Shown one piece after another: positions 44,711 to 53,260 of a stretch of 64,000 nt of DNA (position 1 is the stretch's first letter; every line of letters starts with the position of its first letter). A program made the translations under genes and the position numbers. The notes beneath the pieces are model-generated. The model was not told the origin of the DNA. It saw only the letters and a program-made list of their open reading frames with translations, and searched no databases. The stretch covers positions 1-64,000 of the forward strand of contig NZ_LCYG01000015.1 in NCBI RefSeq assembly GCF_001017175.1, written 5' to 3'. Origin of the DNA: Microvirga vignae (GTDB lineage: Bacteria; Pseudomonadota; Alphaproteobacteria; Rhizobiales; Beijerinckiaceae).

Positions 44711-45418
44711 TCAGCCCTTCACCGGCTCGAACGCGACCGCACGGATGGGTGAGGAATCGAGGTCCTTGAACGGCAGGGGAAAGCCAAGAAAGAACACCCT
44801 GTCGCTGGTCAGCTTGTCCAGCGTGTAGAAGTTCTCGAAGATCGGCAGGTTATTGTCGAGAAACACCTTGTGCATTGCTCGACATGCCTCCTTCGAGGTT
44901 TCGAGCGAAAGCGTCGAATTGTCCATGAGGACCGCACGGATTCCACGATCAACCAGGGCCTGCATCGTCTCCACCGAGAGACGCACGCGCTTGTCGTTGG
45001 CTGGATCGTGATAGCCGCCCTTGTGTTTGCCGAAGATGCCGGCGATGTCGCCCGGCCTGACCTTGTCGAGACCCGCCTGCTTGAGATCCTCGACCGTCAG
45101 CTGATGGTTCTCAGGCAGGTGCTCCAAGTTGATCAATTGCAGCCAGCCGATGAATGATCCCAACGGCGTTTCGAGCGCATCCGGATAGGAGAGGTCGACA
45201 TTGCGCGGGACCTCCACGTGGGTGCCGAGATGGCTGTGCACTTCCATGATGTGGTAGTAGCTGTCGTCGAACGGAAAATTTCCACGCTTCATCTTAAGCG
45301 TATGACCGGTGTGGCCGGTGTCGTCGGCCGAGACCGGCCGCGACAGGTCGACGAGCCGGAAGCGGCCAGCCGGGAACTCGACTTCATCCAGAGAGAACAG
45401 TTTGCTGTGTACGTTCAT
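44711..45418 (-). CDS. Cyclase family protein (kynurenine formamidase-like metal hydrolase)
   Basis: The 235-residue protein has the cyclase/KynB metal motif as SHLGTHVEVPRNV (about residues 61-73, HxGTHxD-like with Glu for Asp) and DLSRPVSADDTGHTGHTLKM near the start. Family enzymes hydrolyse cyclic or N-formyl amides and lactone-like substrates. Here, directly before a uronate-dehydrogenase-like gene and after GH88, it might open a lactone (inference). Spacing to neighbours is 5 and 16 bases, consistent with one operon. Confidence 0.8.
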   Translation of the reverse strand: MNVHSKLFSLDEVEFPAGRFRLVDLSRPVSADDTGHTGHTLKMKRGNFPFDDSYYHIMEVHSHLGTHVEVPRNVDLSYPDALETPLGSFIGWLQLINLEHLPENHQLTVEDLKQAGLDKVRPGDIAGIFGKHKGGYHDPANDKRVRLSVETMQALVDRGIRAVLMDNSTLSLETSKEACRAMHKVFLDNNLPIFENFYTLDKLTSDRVFFLGFPLPFKDLDSSPIRAVAFEPVKG

Positions 45419-45434
45419 TGTCGAAATCCTTTGT

Positions 45435-46604
45435 CTAGTTCTGATTGAGTTCGACGACGCTCCAGTCGTCCGACAGCAGTCGGTACAGGCATTCCGCCGA
45501 CCAGTAGTTTCCGTAGCCCATCACGTCTTCCTGCGGCCAACGCCCGATGCCGAGGCGGTCGGAGATCTGACCCCAGGATCCGTGCAGAATGGTCCCGCCA
45601 TAGGTCATATGGTCGGCGCAGACGCGCTCCACGATCTGACGGCCCCGCTTGGCCCATTCGGCACCGTCCTTGACCTCCGGCATGCGGCCGAAGCGGATCA
45701 TCGCGTTTGCGACCATGAACGAAGAGCAGGTATCCAGGGGGATGCGCGGCGCCCGCGGATCGTCATAGTCGTAGAAGTTGACCATCGTGCTCGGCAGATG
45801 ATCCCAGAACCACTTCGCCGCACGGACAGCGACATCGAGATGAACGGGATCCTTGGTCGCCTCGTAACCGTTCAGGTAATTATGGACGCCCCAGGCCTGG
45901 GCGCGCGTCCAGCGCGAATTCTCAGTATAGCCCTGCCGGCTATAGTATCTCTTCACGACACCTTTCTCGAGATCGAACTGCAGGCCCTGGAAGCACTCGC
46001 CATCGTCCTTGACCAAGCCCAGCTCGAGAATGCGGTCCATGTGGGTCTTCAAAAGCTCGCGAAGACGAGGCTCGAAACTTCCGCCCCACAGGAAGCAGAC
46101 GAACGGACCAGCGGTATCGATCACGACCTCGTCGCTGTCGGAATCGCACATGAACAGCCTCAGTTCGGGTCGGTACCCTTCCGCGAAGTTGTGCAGTGCC
46201 CGCAATGCTGCGTCACGATACCAGGTATCCCTGGTGAAGTTGTAGCCCCAAGCCAGCGCATAGGTAATGTCGAATCCGCAGTTCTCGCTCGTCACCGGCC
46301 CCTTGGAGAGCACTGGTTCGATGCGACGGCAGAGTTCGGCGGCGGCATTGGAGAACCGTTCGTCTCCGGTAAGGCGCGCCAGGAGCCAGAGGCGGCCGGT
46401 CAGGAAGCCGACATACTGGAAGTCCTTCCAGTTGTATTCCGCCGTGCCCCAATTGGTGCGGTTTGGTCGGTACTGGTCGAGCATCGCATAGGTGCCGGTC
46501 AGATCCGACCAGCTCGGAATGCCGGGTGCGTTCGGCAAACCCGTCTCACGCAGAAGCGTATTCATCCCATCAACCATGCGTGCTACGGCGATTTCAGGCT
46601 TCAT
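45435..46604 (-). CDS. GH88-like unsaturated glucuronyl hydrolase
   Basis: This 389-residue alpha6/alpha6-barrel protein has no signal peptide. Family features are ENCGFDITYALAWGYNFTRD (about residues 103-122, first acidic residue), DEVVIDTAGPFVCFLWGG (about 158, second catalytic Asp region), SRWTRAQAWGVHNYLNGY (about 230), RIPLDTCSSFMVANAMI and a C-terminal GYGNYWSAECLYRLL. GH88 enzymes hydrate the 4,5-unsaturated uronyl residue of small oligosaccharides, releasing it as a keto sugar acid. A cytosolic location implies import of a small unsaturated uronide. ATG overlaps the amidohydrolase stop by four bases (ATGA). Confidence 0.8.
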   Translation of the reverse strand: MKPEIAVARMVDGMNTLLRETGLPNAPGIPSWSDLTGTYAMLDQYRPNRTNWGTAEYNWKDFQYVGFLTGRLWLLARLTGDERFSNAAAELCRRIEPVLSKGPVTSENCGFDITYALAWGYNFTRDTWYRDAALRALHNFAEGYRPELRLFMCDSDSDEVVIDTAGPFVCFLWGGSFEPRLRELLKTHMDRILELGLVKDDGECFQGLQFDLEKGVVKRYYSRQGYTENSRWTRAQAWGVHNYLNGYEATKDPVHLDVAVRAAKWFWDHLPSTMVNFYDYDDPRAPRIPLDTCSSFMVANAMIRFGRMPEVKDGAEWAKRGRQIVERVCADHMTYGGTILHGSWGQISDRLGIGRWPQEDVMGYGNYWSAECLYRLLSDDWSVVELNQN

Positions 46605-47566
46605 GATGACTGTCCCCTTTGAGTACGACTTGAGTTGACCGCGACGATGGCGAAGCGGCGGCTGATGGAATAGCGGTTGCCGGAGCTATCCTGCTGCAGC
46701 GCTTCGCAGGGCCGACTTTCGATCACCTTTCGCGCCTTACGATCGATTCCGAGCCATTTTCCCGGCGCGCTGGTGACCGCTTCGATCACCATCTCGTCCG
46801 AGAAGCCGGCAGCGGAAACGGCGCTCATTGCATACGGCAGCGAAAGCCATTCCGCCGTACCGCTGGTCACGTCGCTGCTGATGAAATCCGGAGGAAAACC
46901 ACGTTCGAAACCGGCACGCGCTGCGTCGATGTCGAAGTTGAATCGGCCATGTCCGATATCGAACAGCACACCTCTCTTTCGAGCGCGGCGCGCTGCCTCG
47001 AAATTTCTCTCACTGGCGAACACGCCGCCGGACTGTGCTGTGTAGAGATGCGAAGCGATGTCGCCGGGCCGCAAACGGTCGAGAATCTCGCTGGTCAGCA
47101 TCTCCTCTTCCCTGTAGGTTCCGTCCTGCTGGCCGAAATGCACCATGACCGGCAGACCCGCCTGCTCGGCGGCGCGAACCGAGCGCTCGACAAGTTCCAG
47201 GCCCAAGATCCGGAGTGCAGGCTGGATCGCACGCAGTTTGAGACCACGCGCGACCTTTGGATGACGTACGGCGGCATCGGCTGCACGCTCGGGCTGGAAA
47301 TCGGCTACCTCGGTGATCTCCGGGCTGACATCCAGACCCTTCCGCGAGACATTGACGAGGCCGTAAACCTCGCCCCAGCCTTCGGAGCGGGCCACGTTCG
47401 CCCACTCGGCAAAAGAGTCGAAGGCGTCGGGTCCCGCCGAACCGGCATCCATCAGGACCTCCGGACGCAGCGTCTCCGGCATCATGGCGAGATCGATGCC
47501 GACCCGAGTCACCTGATTGAAGACATGACAATGAATGTCGACGACTGGCGCGGAAGGAAAGCTCAC
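46601..47566 (-). CDS. Metal-dependent amidohydrolase
   Basis: The 321-residue TIM-barrel amidohydrolase has VVDIHCHVFNQ (HxH, residue 9), ARGLKLRAIQP (possible carboxylated Lys), LPVMVHFGQQDG (His), DIASHLYTAQSGG (His) and DFISSDVTSGTAEWLSL (Asp). It resembles the EF_0837/deacetylase-type subgroup. GTG 47566 is preferred: GGGAGAG lies just upstream, and it overlaps the aldolase stop by four bases (GTGA). A longer frame to 47635 lies inside the aldolase gene. The function is probably hydrolysis of an amide, ester or lactone in the island pathway. The substrate is unknown. Confidence 0.78.
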   Translation of the reverse strand: MSFPSAPVVDIHCHVFNQVTRVGIDLAMMPETLRPEVLMDAGSAGPDAFDSFAEWANVARSEGWGEVYGLVNVSRKGLDVSPEITEVADFQPERAADAAVRHPKVARGLKLRAIQPALRILGLELVERSVRAAEQAGLPVMVHFGQQDGTYREEEMLTSEILDRLRPGDIASHLYTAQSGGVFASERNFEAARRARKRGVLFDIGHGRFNFDIDAARAGFERGFPPDFISSDVTSGTAEWLSLPYAMSAVSAAGFSDEMVIEAVTSAPGKWLGIDRKARKVIESRPCEALQQDSSGNRYSISRRFAIVAVNSSRTQRGQSS

Positions 47567-48336
47567 CCGATCTCTCCCCTCACGAACAGCTTGGCCCCGT
47601 TGAGGATGAGCGCCCGATCCGGTGCGGCTATGCACTGCACGCCCGCAGGCGGTGACGACAGGGCCGGGCTGACAATTTGGTTGACACCGAGAGGTTTCCC
47701 TGCGGCCTTTGCCTTTGCAGCCAGCTCCCGGAGCAGATCGCCGATATTCGGCGCGGAGGCGTCGCCACGCAACCGCATGCCGAGGTCGACCAGCCCAACG
47801 TGGTACCAGTCCACCTCGTCGACGGCGAACAGTTGATCCGCGTTCGCGATCGCTTCCAGCGACTCTATCATCGGCACGAGCATCGGCCGGAACCTGGCGT
47901 CATCCGTCGTGCCGGAGCTGTTCCAGTCGTTGACGCGGACCTGGGCCAGACCACGCATGCCGGTTGGAGGATAGGAAATCGCCGTGACCCATTCACGCAC
48001 CTCGGCAGCACTGCGTATGTCCGGGATAACAATCCCGGCTGCACCCGCATCGAGGCAGCGAAGCAGTGCCTGTTTGTCCTCGCTCGCCGCGCGCACCAAT
48101 GGCGCCAAGCCGGCGTGGACGGCTGTTTCGCACAATGCATCGGCCTCACTCAGGGTGATCGGCGCATGCTCCATGTCGATGATGACGAAGGAGACGCCTG
48201 CCGCGGAATACATGTCCATGAGCCGCCGCTCTGGATAGGCCACGAAGACGCCGAGCATGACGTCCCCGCGCCTGAGTCCGGCGCGGAACGCGCCGACCGT
48301 GTCACGCCAAATCTGTTGGAAACGAAGGCCAGGCAT
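47563..48336 (-). CDS. HpcH/HpaI aldolase family protein
   Basis: This 257-residue class II pyruvate aldolase-type protein shows VAYPERRLMDMYSAAGVSFV, IDMEHAPITLSEADAL (about residue 48), AGIVIPDIRSAAEVREWV, SYPPTGMRGL and MLVPMIESLEAI, with the Glu and Asp metal ligands (here MIES and GLVDLG). Family members cleave 4-hydroxy-2-keto acids to pyruvate and an aldehyde. ATG 48336 shares one base with the Ldh-family stop. It could release pyruvate from the keto-deoxy sugar acid made by GH88 and dehydrogenases (inference). Confidence 0.85.
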   Translation of the reverse strand: MPGLRFQQIWRDTVGAFRAGLRRGDVMLGVFVAYPERRLMDMYSAAGVSFVIIDMEHAPITLSEADALCETAVHAGLAPLVRAASEDKQALLRCLDAGAAGIVIPDIRSAAEVREWVTAISYPPTGMRGLAQVRVNDWNSSGTTDDARFRPMLVPMIESLEAIANADQLFAVDEVDWYHVGLVDLGMRLRGDASAPNIGDLLRELAAKAKAAGKPLGVNQIVSPALSSPPAGVQCIAAPDRALILNGAKLFVRGEIG

Positions 48337-49448
48337 CACTGAATCACCTCTCTGCCAACCGGCTTTGGCATCGCCACACCGAGTTCAGCGGCAAGGCCAG
48401 CCAGATCAGAGAGGATCTTTTCCGATAGCGGAATGCCCAGGCTTTCGGATTGCGCCTGCATCTCGGCTTCGGGTTGGCCTGGCAACTTGACTTTATTGCC
48501 ATCTGGCGCCGGCTTGGCGCTTTGCACACGGGCGCAAATGTGCTCAACCCGGTCCAAGAACACGGACATGTCGAGCAGCGCCTCGGGATCTATGGCGATG
48601 ATCAAATGACCAACCCGCATGTGGATCGGCGGCTCTCGGAACAAGCTTCCGACTTCGTCGAGAACGCTGGAATTGGTCAGCGCTGCGGCAAGGACCTCCA
48701 CGATCAGGGCAAGGCCGTATCCCTTGTGTGCGCCAATCGGGGCCATGATGCCCTCGCGCAGAGCAGTCGCAGCGTCGCGGATCCAGAGGCCTTCTTTGTC
48801 ATGCATCCAGCCTTCCGGCACCTGACCGCCGGTCGCCGCCAGTTTCTGCACTGCGCCGAAGGCCGCGTGGCTGAAGGCGATATCGAGCACGAGAGGCGGA
48901 TGAGGCGCGCGGCGCGGAATGGCAATGGCCAACGGATTATTGCCGATCAGACGTTCGGCGCTGCCAGTTGGTGCCATCAGCGGCGCCGTATTGGTCATGG
49001 ACAGACCAATGAAGCCGGCTTTGGCGATCTGTTCCGCATAAGGGGCGCACATGCCGAGGTGGTGCGAGTTGTGCACGCCGACAATTCCGAACCCGACCTC
49101 TTTCGTGAGTTTGATCGCCTTCTCGGCCGCGCGGCTGGCGCAGAGCTGACCGAGACCGTCATCGGCATCGATCATGGCGAAGCCGGGCTTGCGGCTCTCC
49201 ATCGCGAGTGAGGGATTGGTATTGACCAGTCCTGCCTGAATGCGGCGGACATAGGGTAGCAAGCGGACGAGACCGTGAGTAGAGACCGCACGCTCGTCGG
49301 CGCGGACGAGCAGGTCGGCCGTGATACGCGCTGCGTCGTCGGGCACACCCACACGGTCGAGGATGGCGACACCGAATTGGACGAGACTCTCGCGTTCAAA
49401 GCGCATCACCGGCGCTGGACTATGCATTGTCGGAGCTGGACTGTGCAT
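48336..49448 (-). CDS. Ldh family (malate/lactate/ureidoglycolate-type) oxidoreductase
   Basis: This 370-residue member of the Ldh_2 family uses NAD(P) without a Rossmann fold. Marks are RADERAVSTHGLVRLLPY (about residues 47-64), GVHNSHHLGMCAPYAEQIAK (about 121), SMTNTAPLMAPTGS and IGAHKGYGLALIVEVL. Relatives reduce 2-keto acids such as 2,3-diketogulonate. ATG 49448 has GAGGGT upstream. The first 14 residues are a tandem duplication, MHSPAPT MHSPAPV, so a second start at 49427 would also serve. It lies 10 bases after the TRAP permease, in the main island operon. Confidence 0.87.
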   Translation of the reverse strand: MHSPAPTMHSPAPVMRFERESLVQFGVAILDRVGVPDDAARITADLLVRADERAVSTHGLVRLLPYVRRIQAGLVNTNPSLAMESRKPGFAMIDADDGLGQLCASRAAEKAIKLTKEVGFGIVGVHNSHHLGMCAPYAEQIAKAGFIGLSMTNTAPLMAPTGSAERLIGNNPLAIAIPRRAPHPPLVLDIAFSHAAFGAVQKLAATGGQVPEGWMHDKEGLWIRDAATALREGIMAPIGAHKGYGLALIVEVLAAALTNSSVLDEVGSLFREPPIHMRVGHLIIAIDPEALLDMSVFLDRVEHICARVQSAKPAPDGNKVKLPGQPEAEMQAQSESLGIPLSEKILSDLAGLAAELGVAMPKPVGREVIQ

Positions 49449-49458
49449 TATCGGACCC

Positions 49459-50766
49459 TCACTGGAATACGTCGGCTGCGAACAGGCGCGGGATGAACAA
49501 CGCCAGGTCTGACGAAGCGGCGAGCAGGACGGCGATCGCCAATTCTGCTGCAATGAAAGGAAGCACCGCCGGCACGACACGCAGCACCGGCGTATTGGCC
49601 AGTCTTGCGGCAATCAGCAGGCAGAGGCCGTATGGGGGCGTGACGAGGCCGATCGCCAGCACGATTGTGATGACGACGCCGAGATGGACCGGATGAATGC
49701 CGAGAGCAGTCGCGCCTGCGTCGAAGAGGGGAGCGAAGATGATGATCGCTGGAATGCCGTCGAGAAATGTGCCGAGCACAGTGAACACGGCGATCACCAG
49801 CAGCATGAAGGTGAAGGGTGTCAGCGCCATCGATTTTACGAGGTCAGCGACCAGAGTATCGGCGCCGAGGAGAGTCAGCATCCAGCCGAACGGTCCTGCC
49901 GCAGCGACAGCGAGCATCGGCAGGGAGTAGAGCAGCACCGTGTCGCGGAAGAAGTTGACGATCTGGCCGAACTTGATGTCCCGGTAGATGAACACGGTCA
50001 GCACGAAAGTATAGGCAAAGCCGATGGCTCCTGCCTCCGTGGCGGTGAAAGTGCCGCTGCGGATGCCACCGATGATCAGCAGCGGGATCATCAATACCGG
50101 GATCGCGCGCACGATGATCTCACGCTTGCTGCGGGGCTTCTGATCCGGCTGTTGGTGCGAATAGCCGTAATCGATATTCTTTCGTTTCGCCTCGCGGTAA
50201 TTGATGACCAGAAAGACCAGACCGATCAGGATGCCGGGCAGGAAGCCGGCGGCAAACAGGGCCGCAACCGAGGTGTTGTTGGTTGCGGCATAGACAACCA
50301 TCAGGATGCTCGGAGGGATGATAAGGCCGATCGTTGAGGTCGCGGCCGTGATGGCGGCGGCATATTCGAAGGAATAACCGCGCTTGCGCATGAGCGGGAT
50401 GATGACCGGCCCTTCGCTGGAGGTGTCAGCAACGGCCGATCCCGACAGTCCCGCGAAGAGCATGGAATTGACGATGTTCACATGGCCGAGGCCGCCGCGG
50501 ACGCTGCCGACGATCACGGCAGCAAGATCCAGGAGTCGTTCGAAGACGGATGTGCGGGAGATCAGGAACCCCAGTGCCAGGAAGAACGGAACGGCAAGCA
50601 GCGTATAGGAGTCGATACCCCGGTAGCTCTGAGAGACGACGTTCACCGGGTCCAAGCCTTCCATCAGAATACCGACAAAGGCCGACAGCACCAGTGACAC
50701 GGCAACTGGTACACGAAGAACCAGCAGGCCAAGGAACAATCCGAAGACGATGATAATCGCGGTCAT
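49459..50766 (-). CDS. dctM: TRAP transporter large permease (DctM)
   Basis: This 435-residue inner-membrane protein has about twelve hydrophobic segments. It carries the DctM marks GLSGSAVADTSSEGPVIIPL (about residue 95), AATSTIGLIIPPSILMVVYA (about 130) and LVTPPYGLCLLIAARLANTP (about 380). It drives sodium-coupled import of an organic acid bound by DctP. ATG 50766 begins directly with the first membrane segment; an alternative GTG at 50823 adds 19 polar residues and would nearly touch dctQ. The specific acid is not evident. Confidence 0.93.
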   Translation of the reverse strand: MTAIIIVFGLFLGLLVLRVPVAVSLVLSAFVGILMEGLDPVNVVSQSYRGIDSYTLLAVPFFLALGFLISRTSVFERLLDLAAVIVGSVRGGLGHVNIVNSMLFAGLSGSAVADTSSEGPVIIPLMRKRGYSFEYAAAITAATSTIGLIIPPSILMVVYAATNNTSVAALFAAGFLPGILIGLVFLVINYREAKRKNIDYGYSHQQPDQKPRSKREIIVRAIPVLMIPLLIIGGIRSGTFTATEAGAIGFAYTFVLTVFIYRDIKFGQIVNFFRDTVLLYSLPMLAVAAAGPFGWMLTLLGADTLVADLVKSMALTPFTFMLLVIAVFTVLGTFLDGIPAIIIFAPLFDAGATALGIHPVHLGVVITIVLAIGLVTPPYGLCLLIAARLANTPVLRVVPAVLPFIAAELAIAVLLAASSDLALFIPRLFAADVFQ

Positions 50767-50826
50767 GCTAGTGCTCGCGTGCGTTGTGGTTTCAAGGGGT
50801 GCGCCGACTTCCTCCGTCAGCACACA

Positions 50827-51372
50827 TCAGACGGCACCCGGAGGCAGCAGCGAGGTGTCGACCCGCCCTGGAGCGAAGTATTCCTCGATGGAGAACAGAA
50901 TGGTGGTGACGCCCATGACGAATGGGGCGGCCCAGCCCATTGCCATCGGCAGGCCGAGGATCGGCGTAGTACGTTCAAAGCCGCGTCCAACCAGTTTCCA
51001 GCCCAGCCAAGCGAAGATGCAGGCGAATGCGAGTACGGCCAGGAAACAGAGGAAGCGGAGCATCCGGTCGAGCCCTGTCGTCCCGTCGGTGCTGAACATG
51101 TCGACGACCAAGTGGGCATTGCTGCGGAAGCATACGGCCGCGCTGAGGAACAGCGACCAGACAAAGCAGAGGGTCGCGAGTTCACCTGACCAGACGAAGC
51201 TGTAGTTGAACAGCGCACGGCTGATGATTTCACAAAGCGTCGACAGGATGAAGATGGCGGTCAGCAGCGTCGCGATGGCGACCATCACACGTGACAGCGC
51301 GTTGTTGAAGGCGACCAGGGCGGCAAGCGGTGAGCTCAACGGCGGCACTTCGGCAGCAGCGGTGACGTTCAT
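50827..51372 (-). CDS. dctQ: TRAP transporter small permease (DctQ)
   Basis: This 181-residue membrane protein has four predicted spans, typical of DctQ. It has the family RALFNYSFVWSGELATLCFV (about residue 51) and LFLSAAVCFRSNAHLVVDMF motifs. It forms the membrane complex with DctM. A stable hairpin separates it from dctP, and dctM follows. No odd features are seen. Confidence 0.9.
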   Translation of the reverse strand: MNVTAAAEVPPLSSPLAALVAFNNALSRVMVAIATLLTAIFILSTLCEIISRALFNYSFVWSGELATLCFVWSLFLSAAVCFRSNAHLVVDMFSTDGTTGLDRMLRFLCFLAVLAFACIFAWLGWKLVGRGFERTTPILGLPMAMGWAAPFVMGVTTILFSIEEYFAPGRVDTSLLPPGAV

Positions 51373-51392
51373 TGGCGAAGTCTCCCCGGTAT

Positions 51393-51419
51393 CGTGACGC
51401 GCGGCTGTCGCGCGTCACG
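51393..51419 (-). other. Intercistronic hairpin between dctP and dctQ
   Basis: CGTGACGCGCG (51393-51403) pairs perfectly with CGCGCGTCACG (51409-51419) around a 5-base loop. There is no T-run on the minus strand, so it is more likely an mRNA stabiliser that raises binding-protein levels than a full terminator. It parallels the hairpin after the family-5 binding protein at 24892. Confidence 0.7.
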
Positions 51420-51487
51420 TTGTGAAGCAGTGCACTGGTGAAGGATTGCATTTGAATGGCGATCGGAATCCCGTTCACCGTCTCCGA

Positions 51488-52501
51488 TCACGCCGTTTTT
51501 TCGATGAGCGCGAGCAGATCTGCCACATTGAACTCGGCCGCCGTTTCCGCCTTCAATGGCGCGGCCCGCTCGCGGATACCCGCGAGGATCTCCTTGGAAA
51601 TATGATGCTGCTTGACGTGCTGCTTCTCGAACTCGTTCTTGATTGCAGATTCGTCAGCCTCAATCTGGGTTTTGAGCCAGAAGTCGGAAGTCTCGGCGAG
51701 AGCCTGTTCGAACTTCGGCATGAGATCGGCCGGAATCTTCTTCAGTGTCCCGGTGCCGACCAACATGATTGCCGTCCCGATCAGGTGATTGGTGAAATGA
51801 TAGTTCTTGGCAACTTCAATATGGCGAGCGTCGAGATACCAGTTCGGGGTGTTTTCGGCGCCTTGGACGAGCCCGGTTTCGATTGCGGTATACACGTCCG
51901 GCCATGGCACGGCCGTGGGGATCGCCCCGAGCGCGCGCCAGAGCTTGGCAGCGACGGCAGACTCGGGAAGGCGGAGCTTCAAACCATTGAACTTATCAAT
52001 GCTGTCGATGACGACGTTGCGGGTGTAGACGTTACGCGATCCGGAAAGGCCGATCACTGCCGCACGGTACGGCTTCCGCTCCGCCTCCAGGTAGCCATTG
52101 AAGATCGACTTGAACTCCGGCGAATACGCGAAGGTCTTCCAGTGATCCATGCCCTGGAACAGGAACGGCACGTCGAGGAAGCCGAGTCTCTTCACCGCCG
52201 GGGCCATTGCGGAGGTGAAATGGAAGCCCATGTCGATGTCGCCGGCGTCATAGAGATCCAGCGTGGTCGTCTCCGTGCCAAGTGTGCCGCCACCGAACTC
52301 GCGAACAGTGATGCGGCCGCCCGTCAGCTCTCGAAGGCGGTCACCGAAATGGCGCGTCGCCTTGGCATAGGATGACTGCGCGCTCGTACCATGCGCGATG
52401 CGCAGTTGGATCGTGCCTTGCGCACGCAAGACGGTCGGCATCCCGATGCCGCTCGCGGCTGCGCCTGCCAGCACCATGAATTGCCTGCGCGTATGTCCCA
52501 T
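51488..52501 (-). CDS. dctP: TRAP transporter substrate-binding protein (DctP)
   Basis: This 337-residue periplasmic protein has a Tat-like signal (MGHTRRQFMVLAGAAASGIG, with RRQFM). The DctP body shows IQLRIAHGTSAQSSYAKATR, GTLGTETTTLDLYDAGDIDM (about residue 72), FNGLKLRLPES with the substrate-carboxylate Arg region (about 170) and GLVQGAENTPNWYLDARHIE (about 205). It delivers the substrate to DctQM. It heads the twelve-gene operon, and an FCD-GntR-like dyad lies 65 bases upstream. Confidence 0.93.
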   Translation of the reverse strand: MGHTRRQFMVLAGAAASGIGMPTVLRAQGTIQLRIAHGTSAQSSYAKATRHFGDRLRELTGGRITVREFGGGTLGTETTTLDLYDAGDIDMGFHFTSAMAPAVKRLGFLDVPFLFQGMDHWKTFAYSPEFKSIFNGYLEAERKPYRAAVIGLSGSRNVYTRNVVIDSIDKFNGLKLRLPESAVAAKLWRALGAIPTAVPWPDVYTAIETGLVQGAENTPNWYLDARHIEVAKNYHFTNHLIGTAIMLVGTGTLKKIPADLMPKFEQALAETSDFWLKTQIEADESAIKNEFEKQHVKQHHISKEILAGIRERAAPLKAETAAEFNVADLLALIEKTA

Positions 52502-52565
52502 TGTTTCCTCCCTCGTAGGGGCTGTGCACCCTGTTTCTCGTCGTTGTTCTTCGACATTTATTAAA

Positions 52566-52583
52566 GATAGTAGACCATCTATC
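52566..52583 (-). promoter_or_regulatory. Dyad GATAG-N8-CTATC before dctP, probable GntR operator
   Basis: GATAG (52566-52570) and CTATC (52579-52583) flank TAGACCAT; the centre TAGTAGACCA resembles the TNGT..ACNA pattern bound by FCD-type GntR proteins. An AT-rich tract next to it could be the promoter. It is the only good dyad before the island operon. Binding by the regulator at 39987 is inferred. Confidence 0.5.
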
Positions 52584-52588
52584 CTATA

Positions 52589-53260
52589 TTATATTTTGTC
52601 AAGCGCTCGAAAGGAGCAATTTTCGGCCTTTCCGGAAGGCCTGCCTGGAGTACCCATGCGTTTCGGGGGAATGCGCTCCCGAGTGCCGGCTCCTGCCCGC
52701 GCGGCAATCGTCCCCACCGGATGGTTGGTTCGATGGAAATCCTTGGTGATTTCGATATGGCGCGAGGCGACGTACCAATCGGGTGTGTTCTCAGCGCCGT
52801 CGATCAAACCGGTCCCGATTGCCGCATGAGTGCCCGGCCGGGGCACCGCGACCGGAAGCGCGCTCAGCGCCCTCCCTGGGGGTCCCGCCGCAGGCGACTT
52901 CGACATGCGCAGTTTAAAGCCCTTGAAGGCCGGCAGAGACTCGAGGAAGGCGGGTTTCTGCACTTCGGGCGCCATCGTAGATTTCAGGTGGAAGCCCATA
53001 TCGATATCGCCCGCCTCGCAGAGATCGATGGTGGTCGTCTCAGTGCCTGAGGCATCGCCGGCGAATGCCCGAACGGTGATGCGATCGTCCGCCAGTCCCG
53101 CGGTTCGTGCGCCAAAGGAGCGCGTCGCCCCGGAACAGGTCGACAAGGCGCTGGCTGCATGCGCGACATGCAACGGGATTGCTTTCTGAGCGCGGGCGAT
53201 GGCCAGCATAGCCGCACCAGGCAGGCCGGCATCCGGCGTCCCGCTCTTGGTGACTGTCAT
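52589..53260 (-). pseudogene. Decayed, internally deleted copy of the TRAP binding protein
   Basis: The 223-residue frame aligns with DctP along its length: IPLHVAHAASALSTCSGATR, RITVRAFAGDASGTETTTID, DLCEAGDIDMGFHLKSTMAP, then GFKLRMSKSPAAGPPGRALS and GLIDGAENTPDWYVASRHIE. About 65 residues between the PFLFQG and FNGLKLRL equivalents are missing, the last ~80 residues of the family are gone, and many conserved positions have drifted. The frame is still open, so it may be translated, but ligand binding is doubtful. It lies immediately upstream of dctP, so it is best read as a tandem duplicate in decay. Confidence 0.75.

Noticed and set aside
45309-46622. A 437-residue plus-strand frame opposite GH88 and the cyclase
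   Set aside because: It spans two genuine minus-strand genes and their junction, and has no domain or ribosome site.
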